Of a stretch of 64,000 nucleotides of DNA, positions 1-10,360 are shown piece after piece. The notes beneath the pieces were generated by a model. That model was not told where the DNA came from. It saw nothing but the letters and a program-made list of their open reading frames with translations, and did not search any database. The stretch is taken from contig OX327683.1 of assembly GCA_946807835.1 (NCBI GenBank), positions 9,615,001 to 9,679,000 on the forward strand, in the 5' to 3' direction. Source of the stretch: Ailanthus altissimus. Taxonomy: Eukaryota; Streptophyta; Magnoliopsida; Sapindales; Simaroubaceae. Positions within the stretch are counted from its first letter, which is position 1. Each line of letters starts with the position of its first letter. A program made the translations under genes and the position numbers.

Positions 1-430
1 ACCATGTCCAGTGGCCTATGGGTAATCTTATGAGTGCCGCCACCTATGGCGTGTATATTTGTAGGGTACACCTCATAAAGCCTTACCCGGTCCAATGGTC
101 AATGGGTAATCTCATGAGTACTACCCTCTACGAATTATACGCTGTACGTCTATATGGTACACCTCATTAAGCCTTATCCTGTTCGGTGGTCTATGGGTAA
201 TCTTGTGAGTGCCTTCCCTCTAGCGTGTGTCTTCAATGTCTTCAAAGCTATATATTCATAGGGTACACCTCATAGAGCCTTATCTGGTCTAATGGTTTAT
301 GGATAATCTCATGAGTATCGGCCTCTACGAATTATACACTACACGTCCATAGGGTACACCTCACTAAGCCTTACTTTTATCTGGTGGTCTGTAGGTAATC
401 TCATGATTTCTGCCCCCCCATGGCGTGTGT
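1..430. repeat. Tandem repeat block, about 95-105 bp subunits in a two-type higher-order array
   Basis: The phrase GGTACACCTCATAAAGCCTT recurs with small changes near 64, 156, 260 and 354. Each copy is followed by a variant of ATGGGTAATCTCATGAGT. The linker CTCTACGAATTATAC occurs only in alternate units (near 125 and 322), so the higher-order period is about 198 bp. The array runs off the left edge. It sits between the pol end and the missing 3' LTR of the Tat-like element. Confidence 0.8.
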
Positions 431-599
431 AAGCTTAGAGGCAGTTTTCCATTGTCTAATTTATAATTGTTCACGATTACTAGTTCTAGATTCTGAGCCA
501 GTCACTCATGTAGAGGTATATGTAAAAAAAATAATGATTTTATTAAAAATGATGTCTTTACATAGTAAACAAGTATAAAAGATAAGAAATCAAGAATAA

Positions 600-1690
600 T
601 ATTTCTTCACCTGCTCAGTATTCTACTATTTTTTGACAACCCGTCCATCTACTCCTTTGAGTTCACTGGCTCCTCTAACGTATTTTATAGCTTTGTATAG
701 GCCTTCCCAGGTTGGTCTGAGGACTTCATCCACCAGGTTCTTTGCATTCAATATAACTTGTCTTAGCATCAGGTTGCCTTCCCTGAATTCTCTTACCTCG
801 ACTCTCTTATTCTTATATCTGGTAACTTTCTTCTAGTATGCGACTACTAAGATCTGGGCTTTCTCTCTTAATTATTCGATTGAATCCAGTTGTCCCCTGA
901 TCAGCTTGTTATTGGTTGTCTCAGAGAAGTGTAGTACTCTGTATGTTTAAGTTCCGATTTTAACAAGAATTACTGCTTCGCATCAAAAAGCCAGTGAGAA
1001 TGGTATTTCATCAGTTACAGTCTTACTGGTCATTCGCAATGCCCAGAGTACTTCTGAAAGCTCTTCTACCCATCCTCTATTTCTTTCAGTCAACTTCTAT
1101 TGATAAGATTTTTGACCTCTTTGTTGAAGGATTCTACTTGTCTATTTATCTTAGGATAAGTCGGTGATGTGAACAACGGTTTTACCCTTAACTGTTTGCA
1201 GAAGTTCTTGAAGCTGCTGTTGTTGAACTATTTCCCATAATCAACAATGATGGTGTGGGGGGATTTGATATTGACACATTACATTTCTCCAGACAAAATT
1301 CCACACGCTCTTCTCCGTTATTTTGTATTACGATTCTTCTTCAATATATTTAGTAAAGTAGTCCACTATTATGACTATATACTTGCAAGATTTATTTCCT
1401 TGGGGGTAGGGGCCATATTAAATCAAACTCCCATTGAGTGAATGGTTAGGGTTCGCTCATTGCAGTTAGCTCATCAATAGATGCTTGAATCTTCTCAATA
1501 AATCTTTCGCAAGCATCGCAGCGTTTGACTAGGTTTTTAGCATCTTGAAAGACAGTTGGCCAATAGTAGCCGGTTTTGAACACTTTATGAGCCAGAGCTT
1601 CTATTCCCAAATGGTTACTACAAATCCCTTCGTGAATTTCTCTGAGAACTTGATCTGCCTCTTGTGGTCCCAAGCATCTCATCTAAGGGT
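600..1690 (-). pseudogene. Integrase remnant of the Tat-like gypsy element
   Basis: An open stretch at 1682-1446 encodes the integrase H2C2 zinc-binding module: a His in SNHLG, then YYWPT, then KRCDACE. Lower coordinates on the minus strand continue through the catalytic core, with FTSPTYP and a following RQVESFNKE segment, broken by stops. The C-terminal part near 836-610 contains LRPTWEGLYK, a typical integrase tail. The usual DNG appears as DYG, so a catalytic region residue is altered. Confidence 0.8.
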
Positions 1691-1999
1691 GAAAGAAGCC
1701 TCACCTGTATAATACTCCTTCTATCACCGAGTATCTGGCTGCTCGATATTTAATCCAACAAGCTTCTTTTTTATTGGTAGAGACTATCCCATTTTAAATA
1801 TAATGTTTGATCGGATCCATCTAGCTAGGACTTGATTTGATTTACATAACTTGATCTTTTTCTTATATGCTGGGCTTAGCAATAAATTCAATAGGGACAG
1901 TTTGGGGTAACCGAGTTTCTTCATTTGAAGCCATTTGTGTTATGACATCTGCTCAGTAGTTCTCACTTCTTAAGATTAGTTCTACTTTCACCTCATTAA

Positions 2000-3700
2000 A
2001 TTGGTCGATCCAAATTCTTACTTTAGCTAAGTAAGTAATCATTTTTCTTCTCTAGCTTTAAAACTGTCGTTCACCTAGTTTACTATTAATTGTGAGTCGC
2101 TTCTTCCCAATATTTCCTTTGGTGCTAGTGCCCGAGCCACTTTTAATTTGACTAACAAAGCTTCACATTCTGCTTCGTTGTTAGAAGCTTTAAACCCGAA
2201 GTGAATAGTTTAACTGACTTCATCTCCCTCCGAACTAATAAGAACAATCCCTACTTCATTTCTTTAAAGATTAGATGCCCCATCTATATAGAACAACTAT
2301 GATACTCATTTATTTGGAGTTTGCTGGTTTGTAGCTTGTGGATTTAGTTCTTCAACTTCTATAGAACCATGGGTATATTCAACTACGAAATTGGCTAAGG
2401 CTTTGCCTTTAATGGCTGTTTGGGGCTTATACTGCATATCAAACTCGTTTAGTTCTACGGTTACTTGACCAACCGACCAGATAAATCTGGTTTGTGTAAG
2501 ATTTGCCTTAATGATTGGTTAGTTAGAACAATTATTGTGTAGGCTTGGAAGTAAGCTTGTAGTCTTCTTCCTGATACAATTGAAGCCAGAGCTAAATTTT
2601 CAGAGGGTGGATACTGGCTCTCTGGATCAGTGAAAGCTTTGCTGATATAATATATCAGTTGTTGAATCCCTCATTTTTTTTTGACTAGTATCCAACTCAC
2701 TGCTTGGTCTGAAACTCCCAAATAAAGCATTAGCTCATCACTTTGAACCGAGACACAGAGATAAACCAGTTCAGAAAGGTAGGCTTTCAGCTATTGGAAG
2801 GTTAACATTCTTTTGTCCACTGGTTCTTATCTTTCCTTTTTATTTCTTGGAAAAACTCAAAGCACTTATTTGTGGCTTGGGAGATGAGCCTATTCAAGGC
2901 CACAACTCTTCTTGTAAGTCGTTGAATCTCTTTAACTTTCATTGGGGACTTTATTTCTAAAATGGCTTAGACCTTGTCTGGGTTGACCTCTATTCATCTC
3001 TTGTTGACCATAAAACCTAAATATTTTCTTGATTTTACCTTGAGGTACATTTTTCTGGGTTCAGCTTCATTTCATTCTTCCTTAATATTTCAAAGACTTC
3101 TCTAAGGTCTTGCTTGTAGTCTTCAGCTTTGATGGACTTGGCTATCATGCCATCAACGTATACTTCCATATTTTAACCAATCAGATTCTTGAAGAGATTG
3201 TTTACCAACCTCTGATAAGTAGCCCTTGTATTTTTTTAACCCCAAACATCATTACGTTGTAATAGACTAATAGTATATCCCATGGTGGGTGATCAAGGAT
3301 GTTTTCTCCTACTCTTGAGGAAACATCATGATCTGGTTATAACCAGAGAAAGCATCCATGAAACTGAATAGCTCGTGCTCGGTTGTGGTATCCATAAGCT
3401 GATCGATCTTTGGAAATGAAAAGCTATCCTTTAGGCATGGTTTATTTAGGTTAGTGAAATCCACATACACCCTTCACTTTTCATTGGCATTCTTCACCAT
3501 TACTACATTCATCAGCCAGTTAGGATAATGGACTTCTCTAATAAAACTTACTGTCAACAGTTTCTCCACCGCTATTGCTACAGCTTCGTTCCATTCTTGG
3601 TTTAATATTCTTCTTTTCTGTTTAATCGATCGGAATGCAAGGTTGATGACTAACTTATGAGAGGTCAGGGTGATATCTATTTCAGGTATATCTTTATGAG
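2000..3700 (-). pseudogene. RT, RNase H and archaeal-type RNase H remnant (Tat-like gypsy)
   Basis: On the minus strand near 3170-3120 the frame reads EVYVDGMIAKS, matching the YVDD-type catalytic strand of RT with D changed to G. Upstream, near 3500-3330, are VDFTNLNK and FSFMDAFSGYNQI, which are standard RT blocks. At about 2310-2070 a separate frame reads FKASNNEAECEALLV followed by SDSQLIVN, the signature of the additional RNase H found in Tat elements. Many stops and frameshifts interrupt all of these. Confidence 0.8.
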
Positions 3701-3802
3701 ATTAGGCAAAGATATCCGAAAGTTCCTGAACTAGTTTTTTTTATCCCCTAGTTCTAACTGGGTCCTGATTTTAATTGATTTTTCTAGTTCCTTACTTTTA
3801 AC

Positions 3803-4225
3803 TTATACTGCCTGCAGCTCTTCAATTGGTTCTGGAGATTTGATTCCTTCTTCTCTCGGGTCAACGGTAGAGATATGAAAAGCCCTCTTGATAGACACCG
3901 CATAACAATTCTTGGCCATCTTTTGATCTTTTGACACTACCCCTATACCTTCTCTAGCTAGGAACTTAAGTTTTAAATAATGGATGGACAAAGCCGTATT
4001 CGTATTTTTCATAAAGGGTCAACCAATGAGGACTCTATATGGGAAGGGTTGGTTGACTACCACAAACTTAATCATCAAAATAAGGGTTTCTACCCCAATT
4101 AGCACCACATAACTTTCTCCGAACCCTTGTAGTAATGTTTGGGTCTTTTTTATATCCAGGTTCTTAATTTTTAGCTCATATATAGTCTTTTTAAAAATCA
4201 TGTCATTTCTCATTAGAGCATCCAC
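3803..4225 (-). pseudogene. Protease-to-RT linker remnant (Tat-like gypsy)
   Basis: Two adjacent minus-strand frames (4225-4019 and 4012-3803) encode QTLLQGFGESYVVLIG, then FVVVNQPFPYRVLIG, then LKLKFLAREGIGVVSKDQ. This order matches the aspartic protease C-terminal half and the conserved linker ahead of RT in non-chromodomain gypsy polyproteins. The frame changes at about 4015. No active-site DSG/DGG remains in this piece. Confidence 0.7.
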
Positions 4226-4399
4226 TTGTTTTTTCAGTTCTAAATACTCTTCTGTAGCCTGCCCTGTATTTTTATGTAGATCACACTAGCTCTTTGGATT
4301 CGTCCGCTATTCTACCTCTTTTCCCTTGAAATTTCTATTGAGCAAACCCTTGTTTTTAATGGCTTTATAAACTTCTTCTAGCGGTACTGCCAATGGGAG

Positions 4400-5834
4400 A
4401 AAATTTTCAGTCGAGTTGTTCTTCTTTATTCAGCAAGGTGATCATTGGGGCTTCTAAGGCTTGTGGGCCACTCAAGGTAGTTGTATGGGCGAGACCTATT
4501 TGGTTTATTATTTCTCTAATAGTTAAGTGTATTGTGTCGATTTGAGAAGTTTCCCTTTTAGGGTTGGTATTCATTACTTGTCTTATGGTATTTTTGAAGG
4601 GGGGATGAAAGTCTTTCGTTCCTCCTATATCTTTCAATTTCCCTTGGTCTGATCTGTCCCTTAGGGAGATCAGCAAAGGATCTGTTTGCTTCCTCTTCTT
4701 CCTTGATAGCAATGTACTTTGACACCCTATTATATACTATTGCATAGTTCAGAATATTGCTCTCGGACAGGTAATACTTGAACCTATTCAGCTTTAACCT
4801 TGACTTGAAAGCTTCTAAGACAATATGCTGGTAAAAAGTGCCCAGTGATATTACCTCCCTATAAAACCTCTAGATAAAATTCTTAAGGCTCTCATTCTAA
4901 CCCTGTTTAATCTGCTTTAATTATTTTAGGTCCTTAGCCACCTCACAAGAGCCCTGAAAGTGTTGAGAGAAATTTTTGATTAGCTCGTGGTAAGATGAGA
5001 TGTAGTGCTACTTCATACTCTTATACCAAAGAAGAGCTAGTGCATCTAGGTTCATGTGAAAAAGCCTGCACATTTGATTTTACCTCAACCCTACAATTGA
5101 TAACAGGTCGGTAAGTTGGTCTACATAATGGTTGGGGTCAAAAACTCCTCAGTAGATTGGGAGCTCGGAAGTTGAAATCCACTTGGGAGTTCTATTTCTT
5201 TTAGCTCGTTTATTAATAGAGATTTCAATTCTCTTTCTGTCTTCTTTAGAGGAGGTTGTTCTTTTTTTCTCTCTCTTCTAAATTTGTTTTCAACTTTTCC
5301 TTCATATAGCAAACCTTATCTTTCAGAGGCGATTCAGTATTATTATACTTCTCAGTCGGTGGCTTTTTTCTTATCATTTGATTGGATTCTCCAATCTGTA
5401 ATGCCTCCATTTCAAGAGGTGCTTGATTTTATCTAGTCATCCCAACTGGATCACATGGGGTTTCTTATCTGTGCCTTTGCTCCAGCCGATCTTAAATATT
5501 GACCTCTATAGCTTGAGATTCTCTCCTACCACCGTTCCTTACTTTTTCTCCACCTCTTTCTCTATTTTTAATCAATTCAACCATGAGCTGTCTCAATTCT
5601 TCCCTTTTTTCTCTCAACATCTTCAATTCTTCTTGGATTTTGGTCAGTTACGAATTCTGTATTAGACAGGCGAGCCGGCTTCCACGGCCTCCATTCTTGC
5701 CCAAGTTTAGAGCTCATTCTCCAATGGTAGATTCTGACTAGTAGATGGTTGTTCTGCCGTGTTAATTGTGCTTTTGGTGATGAAAAAACCTTTGGAAAAA
5801 ATATTTTTGTCATGATTCCCATAGACAGCGCCAA
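4400..5834 (-). pseudogene. Gag remnant (Tat-like gypsy)
   Basis: The region between the leader and the protease piece holds three broken minus-strand frames (5834-5577, 5312-5121, 4712-4407). The last contains KDFHPPFKNTIRQVMNT, a motif usual in the C-terminal gag region of these elements. Low-complexity Lys/Glu/Arg-rich sequence fills 5312-5121. Position and this motif support gag; the N-terminal part is not diagnostic by itself. Confidence 0.6.
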
Positions 5835-5838
5835 AATC
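5817..5838 (-). promoter_or_regulatory. Primer-binding/leader motif of the Tat-like element
   Basis: On the minus strand, directly after the LTR, the sequence reads GATTTTGGCGCTGTCTATGG. This is one substitution per half from the TTTTGGCGCCGTCTGTGG leader common in plant Tat elements, where minus-strand DNA priming begins. I do not assign the tRNA. Confidence 0.65.
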
Positions 5839-6849
5839 TGTTGACTAGAAAAAATGGTTTTCTAGGCCAATGGGCGTTAAATTCGTATTGTTATGAGAAT
5901 TGGCATGCTAGGCTTCGTCTTACTAGGCTTGAAGGCTGAAATCTAAATTTTTCCTCGGCTAATTATGGCAGAACACCTGCAAAACACTTGAAACTATCAT
6001 TAAGACCTCACTAGGGTGGATTTCAGCGAAGACACTTCGATGCTTAAGTTAGAAAAGATTTTTTTTTTTTTTTGTGGAGGTTTGGGAGAGTAAATAAAGA
6101 AAGGTAGAAAAAGATCTATTTTTTAGAAAAAAATACTGAAACTAAAATGAAGAATTTTTGTATGAGAAAAATTCTGCCCTTTTATTGTAATATTTTTACC
6201 TATTTATAGCATCGGTCTTAAGAGAATATTCATTGTGCTTATATTCAATGGTGTTGTGGTTGAGTTGGGTAAGTCTTGCTAATTTTGGGTTATCTTGATC
6301 TCTTAACCTTGAAGGCCTTTATAACACTAGTTTTCTCTTTAAACCCGTTTCTATAATAAGCCTGATTACTTCTTTGTTCGGCCCGATAGTGATCTGGCTA
6401 CACTTCTATTGTCACAGTGGTTCAGCATTTCCTATCAAGCTGGTCTCTGTACTTCATCCTAGCTCTTTAAGTCTTGTTTTCATAGTGGTACCCAGTCAGA
6501 ATGTATAAGTTATTCGACATACGTTTGACCTAGTATTTTTGCCAAGCCAGTTCCTTTACCTTGTTACTCTTGATCATGTAGGGGTTTTTGATCCAGGTCG
6601 GCTCGGTCAGAGTATGCAGAGGCAATATGCATGTGTCTCTAGCTTGATACGGTTCAAGCGACCGAGTGAGTTCTTTATTAGAAATCTATCATTGAGCTTG
6701 GGTCTAACATCTTTCTAGTTTCTGGTGGCCCTTTCTGTCTTAGACTTTAGGCCTTAAAGGTTGGCATGAAGGATTGTCTTGAAGAGATTAGCTTCTTGGG
6801 CCTGTAAAGATTGGGCTTTATGGAGATTTATAGGGGGAACAATTATACA
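5839..6849 (-). repeat. 5' LTR of the Tat-like gypsy element
   Basis: The segment starts with TGTTGACTAG and ends with GAACAATTATACA on the plus strand. On the minus strand it therefore runs TGTATAATTG...CAACA, with canonical TG/CA ends. A minus-strand TATAAATA lies near 6205-6198. The matching left copy is outside the window, so the boundaries rest on termini and the adjoining leader motif only. Confidence 0.65.
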
Positions 6850-7379
6850 TTCATTCAATAAGTGATCTGGTGGAATCTTTTAACTTAAATTGAAACATCA
6901 AATTTGATCAATGATTTATTTTCAAAGACAATTCGATCCATTAATTTAAAAATATAAAAAAATTGGTGATTTTTTAAAGGTTTAACTTTAGTGTTAGCTT
7001 GTAATAATGTATTTGAAACAAAATAAATTTGATATTTAATGTAATACGTGTAACCAAAATTTTTGACATTATATTTTTATGATTTTTAATATGAAATTAA
7101 CAGGAACATTTGCCATACATTCATTTTTTTGACTAGTACATCAACTAATACTATAATCATGACAATATTATATTGCATATTAACAAATGTCTGAACCAAA
7201 CAACCTCTACAAATGAGGGAATAACAACCCTATATACAAGGAATAATTACCCCCATAAACAGAAAAAAAAAATCATCATAGCATTCACCAAAACTTAAAC
7301 TCTTGATCAAAGTTAGGAAAATGCATAACGCTTACTACTGGGGCAAGTGCTCAAATGCCCATTCATTCAGTTAATAGTA
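6850..7379. other. A+T-rich spacer between two dead elements, no gene seen
   Basis: No open frame, splice pattern or RNA gene is recognisable. The sequence is A+T-rich with short homopolymers and ends against a (TA)n run at about 7400-7430 that abuts the 3' end of the LINE. Confidence 0.6.
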
Positions 7380-9345
7380 CAACTCTCAATTCTTTTCATA
7401 TATATATATATATATATATCTATATATATTTGAGAAAAAGAAAGATACTTTATGAAAATTAAAGAGATGAGACATGTAAATTTTGCCTTTACAAAAGCTA
7501 CTCGAGAAGGAGGTACCTCATTTAAGGCGCGCACACATGTGTGTGCGCGTGTGTATGTTTATATGTACGTGTGCATGTGTATATGTGCACGCTTGTGCAC
7601 ATGTGCGTGTGTGTTGAAAAGAAAAGATACTTTTATCAAAAATTGAAGAGATGAGACAAATAAATTTTCCTCCACAAGAATTATTAGAGAAGGAGATACA
7701 TCTTTCATCCACACTTGTTCCTCTTTTTTGTGAAGAGCAAATTTAAAAAAGGAGTGGGCAACTTATTTCGCTTCTCTATAAATATGAGTTACTATTTTAA
7801 TATATAAAGGAGATAAAAAAATTAATTAAGTTTTTAATAACTAAATCAATCCGAAACCCTGATTTGAACTTGTTTTGAAGCATGTTGACTACATAAGTAA
7901 AATCCAACTCAAGGCGAGCTATAACAAGGCCAAATTTAATAGCCATTTGAAATTCCTTCCTAATTGCCATAAATTCAACTATCTTTACCAAATAAATTTC
8001 AAGCATCCAAGCTATTCCATAAACCATTACTACTTCACATCTATCTCTTATTATCCATCCAAATCCATAGCAACGACCAATTGAATCTATAAAGACATCA
8101 GTATTGAGTTTGAAATTCGAATCTGCAGGTGAAACCCATTAAGAAGCCTCCCTCAACTACCTATATTTGTGCTCTAGATATATACAATGAAAATACTGCA
8201 TATAGCTATAAGACTAATTTACAATATGAGAAACATTAGGTAGAGACTTCTAATGAATAAACTGATTATGTGCCTACTAGACTCACTATAAAGTCACAAT
8301 TAGCACAATGAAATTTTCAATTGATAGTTGTTTCATGCACGCAACAATAAAAAGTCTTCAAAATTCAAGTTTTTGATGATACTCACAGTGTTCATGAAAT
8401 CACGGTTGTTTCTTACATCTTTCAGACACTTGTACCAATATAAAGTATGAGTAGTGGATTCATTATCACTCTTGTAGTGAGGATAATAGATATCATTAGA
8501 TACCTTATATTATATTATATTTTCCATTGTTGGAATCCATCTATTCCATGCTTTTCATATGAATAGTTTGATTTTAGTCGACACTTGAAGATTCCATACA
8601 AGCTTCCACTATCACTTAGCGAATGAGAGATTTGAGGAATAAGGGAGATCCTAATATTGAATAGGCATTTAATAGTCGCTTTTAACTAAGTACATGCCAT
8701 ACTTAACGAAATGCCACATCATTCAGTCTAGAGTTACTTCACTTACGACTGGTAGCATTAGAATTAAATAACCTTCTCTTAATTAAAAATCTCACAAATA
8801 AAGGTTTCATTCCACGAGCTAGTTAAGAGTTTAAGAACTGCCACTTTGGCATCAGCTAAAAAAAAGGGCTAAGATATCGCTCTGAAGGATAATGTTTTGG
8901 GAAGCCAAGGATCTATAATCACATCCGTTGTTTCACTATTTTTGACACACCAACGAGAGCCTTGGAGTTTTTGCATGAACAAAAACAAAGTTGGCAAAGT
9001 ATCTTCCATGAAGAACTTTGGATACTAAGAATTTCAGATGATTAATGACTCACCAGCCTTGTTTAGCTAACATGGCTTGGTTGAATAACTCTAAATTTAT
9101 GAACTTAAGACCTTTCATTGTTTGTGGTGACATAGACGTTCCAATTGACACCAATGCATCTTACAAACGGTCTCGTTGCCACACCACCAAAACCTAGCAT
9201 GGATATTACATAAAACTTTTATGAATAAAACTAATAGATTGAACATACTCATCGAGTAAGTTGAAATAACTTGGATGATAACTTTTAAAAGAATCCCCCC
9301 GAGCATAAATGAAAAGCATTTCCTTGAATACGTAGTTCGCAACAA
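7380..9345 (-). pseudogene. LINE ORF2 C-terminal part: RT thumb, zf-RVT, RNase H, 3' end
   Basis: From 9345 downward the minus strand encodes YSRKCFS, then VISTYSMSMFNL and HARFWWCGN, the conserved C-terminal RT region of plant L1 elements. LELFNQAMLAKQGW follows near 9085. A zf-RVT segment (MMWHFVKYGMY...) lies near 8730-8540. At 8027-7797 there is a long frame with KIVEFMAIRKEFQMAIKFGL and FTYVVNMLQNKFKSGF, the RNase H domain that one branch of plant L1 elements carries after RT. The last protein segment, near 7720-7650, reads WMKDVSPSLIILVEENL. Stops and frameshifts separate most blocks. Confidence 0.85.
7432..7707. repeat. Direct duplication of the LINE 3' end flanking an alternating purine-pyrimidine tract
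   Basis: About 90 bases at 7617-7707 (from AAAGATACTTTTATC to GAAGGAGATACATC) recur in diverged form at 7440-7525 (AAAGATACTTTATG to GAAGGAGGTACCTC). Between them, 7527-7617 is a nearly pure alternating purine/pyrimidine run rich in GT/CA and GC steps. Just to the left is a (TA)n run at about 7400-7430. Confidence 0.8.
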
Positions 9346-9781
9346 ACCTCTTAGAGCCTATGTAGGTTAATGAAGTAGTTCGTGGGTTGAAACTTCTAGA
9401 AGACCTGCTGACATAGGTGAAGATCTTGGCCAAACCCGTGACTTATTAGGGACATAGATGTATATTTGGAAGGGAAATATTCCATAAGACATGTGATGAC
9501 ATCTTTAAATATGCTTTGAAATATTTTTTCCATCTTATATGTACGCCATTATATTATTTAGATCTCAACCGTCGATTGCGTATGGTTGCTAGTATATAAG
9601 AGGGTGAATCTTAATTGTACAAAGCATCTTTTAGCTTGTAATCTCTTTCAGTTATATAGATAGCATTTTATTAAACACTTTGTATGTGTATTTCTCTTAT
9701 CTATTCTTCGTATGGTGTTTTATAGGCTACTTAGTATGCAATGCATCTAAGGTCGTATGGTTCTCGAAAAAGTTCGTGACA
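9346..9781 (+). repeat. 5' LTR (left-truncated) of the outer gypsy element
   Basis: This aligns along its length with 25574-25997. Shared words include AACTTCTAGAAGAC, ATTTAGATCTCA and a TATA box (GTATATAAGAGG near 9592, GTATATAAAGAGG near 25810). It ends in GTGACA just before the primer site. The right copy has about 60 more bases at its start (TGTCATGCCCC), which are missing here. Confidence 0.85.
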
Positions 9782-9783
9782 AT

Positions 9784-9795
9784 TGGTATTAGAGC
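9784..9795 (+). promoter_or_regulatory. Primer-binding site, initiator tRNA-Met type
   Basis: TGGTATTAGAGC differs by one base from TGGTATCAGAGC, the complement of the initiator tRNA-Met 3' end. It lies two bases after the 5' LTR end. Confidence 0.9.
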
Positions 9796-9807
9796 GAGTT
9801 TAAAGAA

Positions 9808-10360
9808 ATGGGTAAATACACATCGACAACGTCATAGGTGATTGAAGAAAGAGAATGGGACCTTGAAACTAAGAGGCAAAATAGTGTACCTCGCGATAAG
9901 TCCGTTGATCCAGGCCATGATTTGGGAAATATGGTAAAAAATCCCGGTGGCACTGTAAGAAAGGCTACGGATCACCTTAGGGAGTTAATGTAGAACCTAG
10001 AAAAGCTTGAGGTAGACCTTGACACTCAAGGGGATGAGTTGCGCTCCCTCATTAACACATCCATTAAGAGTTACACTAGTTGGTATCAAGATTGGGTTAA
10101 AGCTTTTTAAGCAAAAATATATACCACCACAGACAAGGTTCAAGCGCAAGTGGAGGAGCTGTGTCAAGGGTTTGAAGCTGCCAATGAGGATGTGGTATTA
10201 TGCAATAATCTATAACAAATGGCTGTTGCTGCTCAAGGGATGCTAAGAGTTGAGACTCCTAAGCTAAAGGAATTTAATGATAAGCGAAACGTCAAGGAGC
10301 TCGACAACTACTTTTGACAAATGAAAAGATACTTCGACCCCATGGATGAAAGCATGATAT
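9808..10360 (+). pseudogene. Gag N-terminal remnant of the outer gypsy element
   Basis: Starting at the ATG at 9808, the plus strand encodes a broken coiled, charged N-terminal gag region. It then gives VEELCQGFEAANEDVVLC and, near 10240-10340, VETPKLKEFNDKRNVKELD and MKRYFDP. These match the start of the Retrotrans_gag domain of plant gypsy elements. At least four stops interrupt it. The domain breaks off at about 10360 and resumes at about 15125. Confidence 0.75.

Larger units (their letters stand above)
1..6849 (-). mobile_element. Degenerate Ty3/gypsy element, Tat-like lineage, minus strand, left LTR outside window
   Basis: Read on the minus strand, the element runs LTR (6849-5839), leader/primer region, gag, protease, RT, RNase H, a second archaeal-type RNase H, integrase, then a tandem-repeat block at the left edge. 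Every coding region is broken by stops and frameshifts, so this is an old inactive copy. A second RNase H between pol RNase H and integrase, together with tandem repeats downstream of pol, is known from the Tat/Ogre branch of non-chromodomain gypsy elements. That is the basis for the lineage call. The 3' LTR would lie to the left of position 1. Confidence 0.85.

Noticed and set aside
1..430. CRISPR array
   Set aside because: The repeats are long, diverged and contiguous in a plant retrotransposon, without uniform short repeats and unique spacers.
633..836. Plus-strand open frame of 67 residues
   Set aside because: It is the antisense of the integrase C-terminal remnant on the minus strand; composition and position show no independent gene.
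7875..8084. Plus-strand 69-residue open frame
   Set aside because: Antisense of the LINE RNase H domain on the minus strand.
9270..9345. Extending the outer gypsy 5' LTR leftwards to the CCCCCC at 9296
   Set aside because: A weak resemblance to the TGTCATGCCCC start of the 3' LTR was considered, but this stretch encodes the LINE RT segment YSRKCFS...ISTYSMS, so it belongs to the LINE.
9206..9433. Minus-strand 75-residue open frame
   Set aside because: A wrong frame crossing the LINE/LTR junction; the LINE RT is in the neighbouring frame (9345-9115).
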